This document shows positions 20,986 through 32,235 of a stretch of DNA of 64,000 nucleotides, one piece after another (the first letter of the stretch is position 1; the number at the start of each line of letters is the position of its first letter). Under the pieces are notes generated by a model, which saw only the letters and a program-made list of their open reading frames with translations, was not told the DNA's origin and did not search any database. The translations under genes were made by a program, and so were the position numbers. Origin of the DNA: Eonycteris spelaea (lineage: Eukaryota > Chordata > Mammalia > Chiroptera > Pteropodidae); NCBI GenBank assembly GCA_003508835.1, contig PUFA01000007.1, positions 20,855,001-20,919,000 of the forward strand, read 5' to 3'.

Positions 20986-21403
20986 ACCTTTCTAAGAAAA
21001 GAAAAACCTGGCAGCCGGGAGTCCAGGTGATGGGAATATCACCTAGGTTTGCCAGGACGTGCAGTAAGTGGTCTGTATTGCAAAAGATGACTCTCTCTCC
21101 ACTGAATGGGTAACCAAAGGGTCCTAAACTTTACCCTGTGGTGTGCGGGGCAGCAGAGAATTTGGTGGAGCCGGGTCTCCGCATTCTTCTCACCACCAAC
21201 CCCCTCTCTCACACCAGCATTCCAGGAGGAACTCCTGCTTTGCTCTCTGCCCTTGGGTACTAACCATGATAGGAAGAATCTGGAAGGAGTGCATTCCAAG
21301 TTGGGCAGGCCTGAGCAGAAACCCCACTTCCCAGGTCTGGGAGAGGAACCCAGAGCTCTCTAAACAGCAGTGGCTGCAGGGACCACGTCTCATTGCAAGG
21401 CAT
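20986..21403. other. Unassigned sequence
   Basis: Open frames on both strands (21039-21475) overlap and have no domain. No repeat recognised. Confidence 0.5.
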
Positions 21404-21418
21404 GGGGGGGGGGGGGGG
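21404..21418 (+). repeat. G15 homopolymer
   Basis: Fifteen uninterrupted G. It lies within a + strand open frame of 238 codons (21393-22109) that is an artefact of this run and the GA repeat. Confidence 0.9.
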
Positions 21419-21548
21419 AGTGGCCAGGCTCTCCACCTGGGCATGTTACCACTTGGGGCTGAATCACCTCACTGACAGACCAAGTTCAGGCTTTGAGTAC
21501 CAGCAAAGGATCAGGACACCTGCAAAATATCTTTTATATTATTTATTC

Positions 21549-21615
<67 letters not shown>
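21549..21615 (+). repeat. (GA)n microsatellite
   Basis: About 67 bases of AG dinucleotide with a single GG slip near 21564. It is preceded by TTATATTATTTATTC but no SINE or L1 body. Confidence 0.95.
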
Positions 21616-21618
<3 letters not shown>

Positions 21619-22499
21619 CAAACCTCAAAGGGAACATGAGAACTTTAACATTTTATACCTACCTTACAGCCTTTTCATACTGCTATTATTGGAATTATTA
21701 TGAGAAAGGAGGTACCATAACCAATCCAGCATGGGACCTGTCTCCCCAGCCACTAAACAAACAGGTGTGCTTATTTGTGTTCCCAAACCTGGATAGGTAT
21801 CAAAGCCCCATGGGAGATTGGGATCCCGGTTTTGGGACCACTGTCCTGATGATTCTGAGTGAGAGAGGCATCTCACTCAGGGTCCAGGGAGGGAGGGTCC
21901 AGGCATCTATTTGTATCTTAACAAATGCTAAGATACATGGAGATTCTTTTTACTGGCGCAGAGCTATAAAACCTGTGTCTGAGGACCATCACGCCATTCT
22001 GGTTTGCTCAGGACTGAGAGGTTTCCTGGAATGTGGAATTTTCAGTGCTAAAATCAGTAAGGTTCCAGATAAATCTGGCCAAGTTGGTAGTCTTAACTGT
22101 ACCAGATGACCACTCAGGGCCTTCTGGCTTGAATTTGCTATGAATATGCAATGACAATCATACAAGAGAAATCTTTGTCCCTAAAAGCAGCTAAAGTTGT
22201 AATGTCTTGTTGCTAAGGAATCTAAAATGAGATAAGAAGCTATCCTAATTTGTGGTGGTGTGAGGTCCCTTGACTAGTGCCCCGGCTGAAGGCCGCAGAG
22301 CAAAACTCTCAGGGTCAGAAATACTCGATTCCCACGCAGTGCCCTCTGCCCAGACTCCTACAGCTCCTTCAGCACTGTCTCCTGAGGTGCTCTGAATCTA
22401 GTTTCACTGACATTTCTGGGTGCAAGGGGTCATAGGGATAGAAAACAACATTTGTGGGTCCTTTTCATCTCTCTTTGATTTTTAATTTTGTCCTTTCAG
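21616..22499. other. Unassigned sequence
   Basis: Nearly 900 bases with no repeat family recognised. The frame open across 21393-22109 reads through the GA repeat and has no domain after it. Confidence 0.4.
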
Positions 22500-22635
22500 A
22501 ACACGTGAAGGTACGTTATCTCATTTAATCCTCACAACAACCCTGTGGATAAGATGTATTTTTATCTTATAAATAACATATCTAAGACCCAACTGCCTCC
22601 CACAAGTAGTCACTAAGTAGGTCGGGACCCACAGC
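22500..22635 (-). repeat. MIR SINE fragment, antisense
   Basis: TTATCTCATTTAATCCTCAC, AACAACCCTGTGGATAAG and TTTTATCTTATAAATAAC. Confidence 0.8.
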
Positions 22636-22808
22636 TTCTTCTTCTTGTAACACAACAAACTTCCCACTTGCCAAGCTCCAGGAAGCGGCAGTGGTTGTAA
22701 GGATGCACGAGGAATAAGAGGAAGGCTTTCAAATCCAGGAACAGGAACTATAAAATGATGAGGCCTCACAGAATCACTTGCCGCTGACGTTATTTGATTC
22801 TTCTCGGT

Positions 22809-23140
22809 CAGCACTGTCGAATAGAAATATAATGCATGCAACTTAAGTAATTGTACATTGTCTATTGGCCGTATTAAAAAAGTAAAAACAGATATGTGAA
22901 ATTGATTTGATAACATTTTTATTCGAACCAATGTATCCAAAATATTACCATTTCAGCAAACAATAGGAAAGTTTTTGATGAGATAATTTACATTTTATTT
23001 TTTTTGTACAGAGTCTGGCATTTATACCTTACTCTTAAGATATAAAAGTTAAGATATAAGAGTTACGATATAAGATTAACTCAACTTGCCTCATTTCTAG
23101 TGCTCAGTAGCTCAGTGGCTTCTGTAAGGGACTACACAGC
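22809..23140 (+). mobile_element. hAT-type nonautonomous DNA element
   Basis: CAGCACTGTCGAATAGAAAT (22809), AAAAAAGTAAAAACAG and TGTATCCAAAATATTACC match a common mammalian DNA-transposon-derived repeat whose name I do not recall with certainty. The 3' side contains a 14-base tandem repeat (23037-23077). The right terminus is too worn to place exactly. Confidence 0.55.
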
Positions 23141-23999
23141 TCTAACTCCTAACTTCTTTTTGGTCTACTAGATCTGTCCAGTTCTGAAAAGTGTGTATTA
23201 AAAAAATCTTCAACTTAAATTGTATTTGGAGGGGCAATTCTCATTTCCTCTCTAAACGTTTTTTTGCCCTTGTGTTTGGTTGCTATATTGTTTGCTACAT
23301 ACATGTTTATGACTATAATCGAGTTTCCGTTGACTCCATCCTATATCATTACATGATGTACCTCTTCCTACCGATGCACGCTTTTAGCCTTCAATTCCAC
23401 TTTGTCTGTGACTAACATTGTCCCACCTTCTTGCTTGCTTGTTTTTGTTTGGTTGGATTTGTACTTGGCTGGTGTCAGATTCTCCTTCCTTCTGAAACTC
23501 CGCCATTTGCATGACTCAACTGCTCTCCGTCTCTGCTTCTTTTTATAGGGCCTGTTTCTTTCATGATGAACTGACATTCCCGCCTCCCACTCTCTTTTTT
23601 TTCTACCTTGAGGTATTTGCTTACTTATGAGTTCTGCTGCCTTATTACTTTGGTTCCCCCTGACCTCTCAAAACTCAAGTCGACCTCCTGGCTCTGACTG
23701 TGCATTCATTTATGTCATACACCAGACTCCCCACACTTGTCTGGAACAAATGTTAAGGACCCTGATTTCCTTGCCCCTGTTCTTCGAACTTCTATTCTCA
23801 CGAGCAAGGCTCAGGAAGCTGGTTTAGCCATCGTTCAAAGTGATTCTTGTGACTCAGTGATTGGAGGCTGTTACTTCCCTTCCGCCCTGTGAAGAAGTCT
23901 GCTTGGCATCAAATCAGGTTGGCAGAGGGTCTGAGTGACACTAAGGGCAAAGAAGGGTGATCCCCCTGTGCTCAATTAGTTCCACTGCTCAGTGACTTC
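23141..23999. other. Unassigned sequence
   Basis: T- and C-rich on the + strand. It contains TTTTTATAGGGCC at about 23539, a weak TATA-like word with nothing convincing around it. Confidence 0.4.
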
Positions 24000-24320
24000 T
24001 AGCCGAAAGGGGCAGATGTGGTTTTTTTCCTAATAAAATCCTTATATATACAAATGCCTTTGTACCCAGAGTCCACCCATCTCTGCTTAAGAGTTGTTTT
24101 GTTTTAAAAATGGCAATATTGGCTTTTGGGGGTGGGGGCGGAGGGGTGGGAGGAAATAAGCTTCTGTTTGCTAAAGAAATAGAGGAGGCATGTTTCCAGT
24201 TCTCTTTAATTGAAATGATCTCATACGCAAACAACAAAAAATTAAACCTCAGATGCGCCTCTGCAGAATCGAGGGGTAATGACCCCAGCTTAAGATAGAA
24301 GGCGATGATCCATTTCATTG
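24000..24320. promoter_or_regulatory. Candidate conserved block with G-quadruplex motif
   Basis: Unique sequence with four G runs at 24128-24150 (loops of 1, 4 and 1 bases), followed by AT-rich CTTTAATTGAAATGATC and AAAAATTAAACCTCAG. No repeat is recognised. Regulatory role is inferred. Confidence 0.3.
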
Positions 24321-24863
24321 TCTAAAGCCGTGAATATCTGCTGTGTGTGGAAGGTTCAAGGCAGGAGCACCAGAGCGGGGAGCGGGTTTCGCTTCCCTCC
24401 GTTCTTCCTTCCTTTCTTCTTTCTGCTTATGCTCTATTTCCTCTCACTTGTGAGAGAGGGGAGAAGCCAAAGGTGGGTAGAATGGAGGCAGCCAGGCATG
24501 TCCCAAGTGCTTGGTCATGCCAGCACTAGTCTACAAGCCACCACTTCATTTCTTTGGATTTTATGAAACCCTTGCAGATGCCAGGCCCTCACCTCCCACT
24601 CATGTGCGCATGGCCTGCTCAGCAGCTCTCTTCCAGGAGGGTGGAGTGCATGTGTGACATGGAGTCACCTCTATCACTCCTAAAGAGAGGGCACTATGGC
24701 CTTCACATCTGGTGGGGATGCTTGGAGAGTATAGAGCTTAACTCTGTGAGAGCAGAGGGAGGCGTTGTGGGGTGAGGGGGTGGGCAGTCTCCTTCTCAAG
24801 GATTTGCTCTAAAGGGGACCCACTCACCTATCAGCATCAGCAATCCCTCTCTCTCATCTTGAT
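24321..24863. other. Unassigned sequence
   Basis: Pyrimidine-rich spot at 24390-24440, otherwise unremarkable. Confidence 0.5.
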
Positions 24864-25182
24864 CAAGGGTTGACAAACATATAAATAAAGTTTTATTGGA
24901 ACACAATTCTGCCCTTTTTTCCCCTTTGTCTCTGGCTACTATTGTGCTGGACAGGGTTGTCTACATACATGTCAGGCATCTGTTTGCCTACGTTTTAAGT
25001 TTTTGCGTACTTTAGAAAGCAGACAAAAATTCCTGTAGTGAAATATTTTTCATAAGGCAGATTTTTTACCTCCAAAGTGTGGACATGAGCTCAGTTGAGT
25101 TGTGGCACCAGAGAGCGTATGATTCTCAAAGCCCAAATATTTACTACCTGGCCCTTTACTGAAAATGTTTCCCAATCCCTGG
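24864..25182 (+). mobile_element. hAT-Charlie-type nonautonomous element
   Basis: Left end CAAGGGTTGACAAAC, TAAAGTTTTATTGGAACACA inside, and the right part AATATTTACTACCTGGCCC with TTTCCCAATCCCTGG. The ends form imperfect inverted repeats. The family is very common in placental mammals; I leave the subfamily open. Confidence 0.75.
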
Positions 25183-25374
25183 CTAAAAAGTGTTATCCTC
25201 TGAGTTGTGGGGCAAGAGAGAGGCCACCTGAACAAGAAGGGCTTCTGTCAGACACAAAGAGAAGAGAAATGTCTGTCAGCACCCAAGAGCATCTAAAGCA
25301 AAGGCCCTCCGTGACTAGACACCTGTGTTTGTCACTCACTTTGTCTTGGACCCTTCTCCCCATTTCTCACTAAG

Positions 25375-25865
25375 CTCCTCCCCTCTGGTGATCACTGCTT
25401 TTCAAACATACACCTTGTTTCTACCTCAGGGCCTTTGCACTTGCTTTTCTCTCTGCCTGGAACACTCTCTCCTCAGAAATCCACATACTTGGCTCTTTCT
25501 TGTCTCCCAGAACTTTGCCCAAAAGATTCCAACCCAGAGAGGCCTCCCAACAGCTGGGCTTGCCTTCAGACTGCCCTCATTTATTTATTTTATGTTCACA
25601 TTTACCACTCTCTAAAAGCTTTTGTTTGTTTATTTCTTGTCTTTGTTCCCCACTAAGAGATCAACAGTTTTAAAGTTGGGAGAGTTCGATACTTAGTTTA
25701 TATCTACACCCCTTATTTCTCTCTGATAGGAAAAAAGGGGGAACAACATGTGGAGGTATCAGTCACCTCCATGTCATCTATCTGTAGAAGGGGGCCTGGC
25801 ACATGGTACACTTAATAAAGTGTTGAATAGATAGATGAGTGAAAAAATGAACGAATGAACACATC
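25375..25865 (+). repeat. L2 LINE 3' part
   Basis: CAGGGCCTTTGCACTTGC (25428), TCTGCCTGGAACACTCTC, GAGAGGCCTCCC, then the terminus GGGCCTGGCACATGGTACAC and GTTGAATAGATAGATGAG with a GAAC/GAAT tail. Confidence 0.85.
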
Positions 25866-25867
25866 CT

Positions 25868-26215
25868 AAGACAGTGGTTAAGATAGTGGTTTGGACTTAG
25901 CACCAGGCCATCTGCATTAAAATCTCAGTCATACATTTGGTAGCCATGTGACCTTGGGCAAGTTATGTGACCTCTCAATACTAGTCTCTTCATCTAAGTG
26001 GCCTCTCCACCTAAGTGGTCTCTTCATCTGCAAAATGCGAGTCCTATCTTTACCTATCTAACGAGGACATAGGAAAGATTAAGTGAGATAATGCATAGAA
26101 ATTTGCTAAATTCCTGCCAGCTATTAAGTTTAAGTTGTGGAAAAGTTTAAATAAGGTAATATGTTTGCCTCAAACACAGTACGCACTCAATAAATGATAG
26201 AATTGTGATTTCTTT
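25868..26215 (+). repeat. MIR SINE with internal duplication
   Basis: CAGTGGTTAAGATAGTGG, CATGTGACCTTGGGCAAG and the 3' end GTACGCACTCAATAAATG. A segment CTCTTCATCTAAGTGG is repeated with variation at 25986-26030, lengthening the element. Confidence 0.85.
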
Positions 26216-26239
26216 CACCCCCAAAATCAGGGCTGTGGA

Positions 26240-26390
26240 GATAATTTCAGTTCTGGGCAAGACGCTAGTTAGCTGTGTGACCTTGGGTAAGTCAGTTAAC
26301 CTCTCTGCACCTCAGCACCTTCTCTGAAAGATGAACTGATTTCTCTTCCCCATAGGGCACCTGTGAAAATCAAGCAAAGTCATGTGTGTG
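26240..26390 (+). repeat. MIR SINE
   Basis: CTAGTTAGCTGTGTGACC, TTGGGTAAGTCAGTTAACC and CTCTCTGCACCTCAG. Confidence 0.85.
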
Positions 26391-26409
26391 GCTGTGCTCC
26401 AAAAGACAC

Positions 26410-26612
26410 AGTCCACTGCCCAAAGCACTTGTTAAGGACCTGCTGAGATCAGTGATCCACGTTCAAGTGAGCAGACTCCCTATCACCTGTGTGGCCTCAG
26501 CCAGCTTCCTCGGAGGTCTGAGCCTCAGTCCACTCCTCAAGAAAATGGGGGCAGTGATGGTCGCTTCCGAGTGTAACTGTGATGCTTACATGTCACAAGT
26601 ATGGCTTCCGGC
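26410..26612 (+). repeat. MIR SINE, diverged
   Basis: CCTGTGTGGCCTCAGCCAGC, CTGAGCCTCAGTCCACTCC and GAAAATGGGGGCAGTGATGG. It is the third + strand MIR in a row. Confidence 0.65.
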
Positions 26613-26628
26613 ACACACACACACACAA
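26610..26628 (+). repeat. (CA)n microsatellite, short
   Basis: GGCACACACACACACACAAA, about eight CA units. Confidence 0.8.
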
Positions 26629-26849
26629 AACCCCACTCATTTCATGGTGGCCAATGTTTTTCCCGCCTTCCAGGACCTAATATAAGCAATATGTATCATG
26701 CGCGTGCAAATACTAACCAGATGTGTTTATCCTTTTCCAGCGTGCCTGTGTAGCAGTGCCACAAAGATTTAAAGCTCTGGGCCAGAGGGGATGTGAATTG
26801 AATCTAAGTTTTCCTCATTGTCAGCCCCACCTCTTTTTGATGACTCTCT

Positions 26850-26965
26850 GAACACAGCTAATTTGCTTTGTGACCTTGGGCAAATCACTCACCCTCTCAT
26901 GGCCTCAGTTCTCCTCTCTCTAGAATGGAGATCATAATACTTGCCCATCGTAATGACAATTTGTC
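26850..26965 (+). repeat. MIR SINE fragment
   Basis: TTTGTGACCTTGGGCAAATC, CATGGCCTCAGTTCTCC and AGAATGGAGATCATAATAC. Confidence 0.85.
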
Positions 26966-27409
26966 TGGGCCAAAATACCCAAATATCCGGTCAAACATTA
27001 CTCTGGACATTTTCGTAGGATGCTATTGAATGAAGTTAACATTTAAATTGGTGAACTTTGAGTAAAGCAGATTGCTCACCACAACGTGAGTGAGCCTCAT
27101 CCAATCAGCTGAAGGCTTGAAAAGAACAAAAGACTGACCTCTCCCAGAGCAAGATAGAATTCTGTTACCAGAGAGCCTTTGGACCTGAGCTGCAGCAATG
27201 GCTCTTCCCTGGGTCTTCAGTCTGCCAGTCTGCCCTGCAGATTTTGGACTTGTCAGCCTCCATAATTGTGTGAGTTAATCCCTTTAAAAACAAAATCTCT
27301 CTGTGTCTCTCTGTGTGTCTCCGTCTCTCTGTCATTTACATTCTACATATCCTCGTGTGTGTATGAGTTCATCCTATTGGCGCTGTTTCTCTGGAGAACC
27401 CTAATATAC
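26966..27409 (+). mobile_element. Solo LTR-like element (MaLR/ERVL type)
   Basis: GGTCAAACATTACTCTGGAC, GAGTAAAGCAGATTGC, CTCATCCAATCAGCTGAAGG, CAGCCTCCATAATTGTGTGA and the 3' end TTCTCTGGAGAACCCTAATA keep the order of a very common mammalian LTR-like repeat. Subfamily not named. TCTCTGTGTCTC low-complexity sequence at 27296-27335 lies in the 3' part. Confidence 0.6.
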
Positions 27410-27699
27410 CCACCCTACACCCAGTGTCCCGAAACTAAGTACCTCCATGCTCTGACAGAGCCAGGTGTCCAAGCAGGGCCACTACACTGGCCCCTGTATC
27501 TCAGGGTCTTGGGGTCCAGAAGATGTAAAGTCTTTTCTAGCTTCAGGTAAAGGGGAGTGACCGTTGGGGAAAGGGACTCGGACACATGTTTCCTCAGCCT
27601 CCTGGAGCCTGGAGGGGCCAGTGGTGTCACCAGGAGCAAGGAGTATGGTTCTCCTGTGAGGCCGAGAGCTGATCTCTCCGTCCTTCTGTCCTTCTCTAG

Positions 27700-28108
27700 T
27701 ATTCGTTTCCCAGGGCTGCCTTAACAAACTACACAAACTGGGAGGCTTTAAGCAATAGGAATTTATCAATCAGGTGTTGGCAGGGTTGGCTCCTTCTGGA
27801 GGCTCTGAGTGGCAATCCGTTCCATGGTTCTGCCCTAGTTTCCGGTGGTTGCCGGCAACCTGGACATTCCTTGGCTTGTAGACGCATCACTCCAATCTCC
27901 GCCCATCTTCCCATAGCGTCCTTCCTGTGTGTGTCTCTTCTCCGCTTCTTATAAGGACACCAGTTATATTGGGTTTAGGGTCAACCCTAAACCAGAATGA
28001 CCTCCTCTTAACTAATTACATCAGCAAAGATCTTATTTCCAAAAAAGGTCACATTCTGAGGTCCTGGGTGGTCATGAATTTGGTGGGGACATTATTCAAC
28101 CCAATACA
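27700..28108 (-). mobile_element. MLT1-type solo LTR, antisense
   Basis: TTTCCCAGGGCTGCCTTAAC (27706), TGGTGGTTGCCGGCAACC-like sequence, TCTTATAAGGACACCAG and TCAACCCAATACA at the far end. It is the same broad family as the LTR at 5398 but in the opposite direction. Confidence 0.85.
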
Positions 28109-28318
28109 CCTGTGCTGGGAGTTTGGGGGCAATTTAGGTCCGGGGCAAATGAAGAGAAATTCTTCACTTTCAACAGCTCCATTTATCCTGCTCCATTCCA
28201 GGCTGGTCTGAGAACCAGCTGGCATTTTAAAATGCAATCCACACTGCAGGGTGGCCTGAGGAGACTGAAAATTGGTTTGTAGCCTGTGTATCTGCAATAC
28301 GCCCATCTTCTGATGTGT

Positions 28319-28432
28319 GTGAATTTATTCATTATTATTTATTTTATTTATTTATTTTTGTAAAATCACATTAGTAATCCAGCTCCAATCAATAACATTC
28401 GCAAATATCGTCATTTAAAAAAAAAAAAAAGC
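28319..28432 (+). repeat. AT-rich low-complexity and A14
   Basis: TTATT/TTTA repeats at 28323-28360 and an A14 run ending at 28430. The intervening 60 bases are not recognised. Confidence 0.6.
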
Positions 28433-30129
28433 CACAGGAAAGCAGGGGTAGCCCCTATACCCAGATGTCAGAGGTAGAAACACCCAGTGGGAGCCAAAGT
28501 GAGCATCAAGGGCTCAGGTGAGCCCACCTTTCAAGCCCACCTTTCCATCTGCCCACAGAACCTGGGCTTTCAAAGAGGAGGGGGTGGAACAAATGGGTGC
28601 ATGTTTCCAGTGAAACGTGCAGACTGGAAAGTTTGGCTGGGAATTTTAGAAAACTTTTCACTCCTCCTGGGGATAAGAAGCTTCCAGGGGTGGGTAGGAG
28701 GCATTTAAGATTCCACTTCCTCTTGCCCCATCTAGCAGAGGTTGTAGGCACCCAGCCCAGACCCTTAGAGACCTTTAACCCCACTTGTATGAGATGAGGC
28801 GAGCTGGAGGGGAGCATTGGGCTTCAGTGTGCTTTATTTTCCCATAGCCAATCCTATGACCCTTTTCTGGAGGACTGTTCTGCCCTCCGGCTTCTAGAGT
28901 GACTATGCAGCAAGGGCCAAGAATTTACATTCTCCAGCCCCTGTAGTGTAACCTGTGACTAATGGGTCAGGGTTTTAACAGCCCCAGCATCCTCACCTGG
29001 GCATAGTTTAAACCTTAGAGTTTACTTGCCACTGCCAGCTGAAGTCACTCTCCTTGGGACATCAAGACATCACCTCAGGTCACATCCTTGCTTGTCTGTT
29101 TCTCTGGGAGCACTTTCTTGTTAAATCCTTGAGTCAGGTCTGTGTCTCTGGGCTCTGACTTAAGACACCCACCTCTGAAATGTCATTTGAATCGCAACAC
29201 AAGGCAGACCTTTCGTATCAGTAATACTGGCAGCCACCTCTGGGGTGTGATTGGAAGGACAGAGGGCCCCTGTCATCTTTCCCACATTGCTTCTGCTGTG
29301 CCCCAAACCTCCCATTCCCTTGAGATTCATTCCCTTGGCCGTATCCCTCGATTCCCTTAAAATGGAGTTGCTCCTGGGAAATCAGCTTTCTCGCTTGCGC
29401 TAAGCCTGCTCCGTGGGGAGGGGCTTCCCAGGAAATCAGAAGCCTTTTGCTGTAGCAGCTGCTATCATGGCACCAGTCGGGTAGGTTTATTCCGGGTTCA
29501 TTCTGCTGGGTTCATTATGGGTTCATAATTTCACAACAGTATGAAAGCAGAAAACTGAGACTTTGCCATGGCTCGCCTCACACCGCAGGGCCCTTCCCCT
29601 ACCTCCTGACTCCTTCCCTACCCCATCTGAGGGCTTATCTCAGCTGCATGAAGGCGAAGCCACTCAAGGTTTAAACTAATGGCGATGACGATAATGAAAA
29701 TGATGATAAGGTGTTATTATTTTTAAGGTGTTATTGTTCCGTAGGAGGTTTCGTTTTAAATGAGCTTTCCAGAACATCAGAAATGACCATGGGACCCAAG
29801 GGGAAGCTTGAATGGTAGAATTCAGGCACTGCGTCCCCAGATAAGATTAGTTTGTAATTCTGCCCTGTACCCATCCAATCACAGCCAGGGCACACAAGGC
29901 TGTGCTTTTGCACAGCCTTTGCACACATTAGGGAAAGATACCCCCTCTGGGTGGATGAATTAGAAAATGCCACCTCCTGAAGGCAGACATGACTCCAAGG
30001 GTACACAGTGTGGGGGATGAACCCAGGCTGAATTGGAGCCCCACTTACACCTGCCGAGTACCTTAGTGCAGTGCAGACTGCCCAGCCGTGCAAGGCAGCT
30101 TTTAAGACCCCACACATTTAAGACTAGTA
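28433..30129. other. Unassigned 1.7 kb, the longest such stretch
   Basis: No repeat family recognised. Three near-tandem copies of GGGTTCATT lie at 29494-29527, and a GATGA/ATGATGA patch at 29685-29710. A 128-codon minus-strand frame (29731-30117) lacks any domain. Confidence 0.4.
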
Positions 30130-30340
30130 ATAGTAATGGCCAACAGTTAGTTTACTCTGTGCCACCACCGTGCTAAATAGGTTGCTTGCACTATCTTATT
30201 CAGCCTCGCATCAAGCCTAAGTCAATTGGCATGACTCCCATGTTACAGACGAGAAAGCTGAGGCTCAAAGAATTAAGTAATCACCTCAGTCACACAGCAA
30301 ATAGTGGAAGTTCCGGGCTTGAGCTCCCATAATCAGGCGA
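30130..30340 (-). repeat. MIR SINE, antisense
   Basis: CACTATCTTATTCAGCCTCG, CATGTTACAGACGAGAAAGC and CAGTCACACAGCAAATAGTG. Confidence 0.9.
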
Positions 30341-30477
30341 CACAAGAAACGCCTCCCACTCTGGGTATTTCAGAAGGGAGAAGGATGGCAGAGGGCAAAG
30401 AAACCTCGTCAGCAAATCAGCAGAGAGGAAAATGCATCTTGCCTTCCGGGGAGCTGTGCAATGAGGAAGGGTAGGCC

Positions 30478-30625
30478 AATGGGCAGAGCATTGGCCTAGG
30501 GGTCAAGAGGCCCAGATTCAACTTTTAGGTCTGCCTTTAGTACTAGCTGTGTGTCCCTAAGTCACTCAACAATCTGGGCCTCAGCTATCTCATTGGTGAA
30601 AATAACGGTGGAGGAGGCAGGTCTT
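30478..30625 (+). repeat. MIR-type SINE keeping its tRNA-like head
   Basis: CAGAGCATTGGCCTAGGGGT with CAGATTCAACTTTTAGGTC gives a worn tRNA-like head, followed by GTGTGTCCCTAAGTCACTCA and GGGCCTCAGCTATCTC. Confidence 0.7.
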
Positions 30626-31049
30626 CAAGAATCCTCTCAGGTTCTCCCATTGCCATTCCAGCCACCACCACTAGTAGTGGCTGCAGAGGGGCAATGAATG
30701 GGCCACCTGGTCGCCATGCGCTGGATGCGATTAGGGCAGGGCAGGGCCCCTTTGTCCTCAGCCCAGCCTAGACTCTGCTCTCCTGACCTTCCTCGTGGCC
30801 GTTTCTACCCAGACTCAGGTCTACAGCTGCCGTCCTGAGCGGATCCAGCAGAGCCATTTATCAAACACACCCAATTAAGGCCACCATTGCCAAGATCTAT
30901 TCCAGGAGTGGAGCAGAGCCTTGAGGCGAGGAGGGGAGGGAAGGCGACATGAGGAGGGAGGGAAGGGAAGGAGACGTGGGGAGGGGTGAGCTCCGAGCTG
31001 AGCTGAGCATGGTTAAGGAGGGGCTGGAGGAGGCCTGCAGCGTGCGCTC
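30626..31049. other. Unassigned, with G/A-rich patch
   Basis: GGGAGGGAAGG-type purine sequence at 30923-30990. No repeat family or gene recognised. Confidence 0.5.
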
Positions 31050-31215
31050 ACGGAGCACTGACTGTGCGGGCGGTTCTGCACTGCAGGTATCAGTGCAGAC
31101 CCCGTAAGCTTGTTGCCTGTTCTACAGATGAGGCAAGTGATGCAGCGAGACATCACGTAACTGGACCGAGGTCCACGGTGAGGGTAGAGCTCGCATTTAA
31201 ACCCCAGTGGTCTAG
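31050..31215 (-). repeat. MIR SINE, antisense, diverged
   Basis: GTTCTACAGATGAGGCAAGT, ATCACGTAACTGGACCGAGG and GCATTTAAACCCCAGTGG. Confidence 0.7.
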
Positions 31216-32109
31216 TTTAGGGGATGTGACCTAAACCGTGCTGGGGCAACAGGGTATTAAAATAGCAATTCTGACTGAGCATTGTCCTGGGAGACACCGG
31301 GACTCTAGATGTTAGACACCAGAGAATGTGAGGCCAATTGTCGTGGGAAGATTTTGCAAAGGGAGATTTGGAGAACTGGTTCCATGATTCTTGGGCTCCT
31401 GAGACAGACCAAGGGTATTTAAAAAGGGAGTGGAGTGATGGAATTTTATAGAGATTTCTTAATAGAGTCAGTGAGACTGGTGAAGAAGGACTCACACTCT
31501 TCCTGGGCTACCCTGACTTCTCCTTGATTTCTGCCCAGAGCGAGCCCATCCAGGGCTGCAGACCACTCCCTTCCATCACTGGCCCCTTCGACAGTGGGCT
31601 TCCCTTTAAGGCCCCTCTGTTTGCTTCCTCACCTCATGGGTGGGCTTGTCCCAGGAGCAGGCATGTATGGGGCTAGAAAAGAGAAACTCAGGCAGACTTC
31701 TGTGCGCGAGTGTGCGTCCCCAGGGCACATAGTGAATGCTGTGGTGTTGCCTAAATCCCCCTTCCAGGACCATGGCTCACCCTCCCGCTACCAAGAGGGT
31801 TGGCTCCGGAGAGAGCCACCTCACCCAAATATTCCTATACTCAGTGACGGTCCATGCAGGGGTGCGAAGGCCCAGCCCTCCCCCTCAATCCCAGAAGGGC
31901 CAGCCTAACTTCAGAGCTCCCTGGGGGATTGGCTGAGGCCTCGGTCCTGACCGCGTCGCAGCTACACGTTTCCTTCTGCTTAATCCTGCTCCCCTTGCAG
32001 GGGTTGCTCACAACAGCTCTCCCCAGTAAGCCTCCTGCATGCTAGTTGCCATCTCAGAGTCTGTTTCCTAGGCATCTGAACCAAGCAAGGGCCTCTCTGT
32101 GTGCCAGGT
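31216..32109. other. Unassigned sequence
   Basis: Nothing recognised apart from a faint L2-end-like word, GCACATAGTGAATGCTG (31725). Open frames are at most 104 codons and have no domain. Confidence 0.4.
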
Positions 32110-32235
32110 GGAAACATATGCAATTGTGTACGAACATGGTTGTGTGAGCATGTGATGAGGGCTGATGTGTGAACATGTGTGAGCAGGATCGTGTGTGTGT
32201 ATGTGCAAGTGTGTGCACACATGGCGAATGTGTTC
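32110..32235 (+). repeat. TG-rich low-complexity tract
   Basis: Irregular GTGTGAGCATGTG-type sequence with one GTGTGTGTGT run at 32193. The His/Thr-rich minus-strand frames here (31980-32384) are translations of it. Confidence 0.7.

Noticed and set aside
21540..21615. TTTATTC-(GA)n as a lineage marker
   Set aside because: It is a simple repeat that occurs in several orders, so it says nothing about the species.
21393..22109. 238-codon + strand open frame, the longest in the window
   Set aside because: It reads through the G15 run and the (GA)n repeat (Arg-Glu repeats) and the remainder has no domain.
32110..32235. TG-rich tract as a Z-DNA-forming (TG)n repeat
   Set aside because: Only one short pure run exists; the remainder is too interrupted to count.
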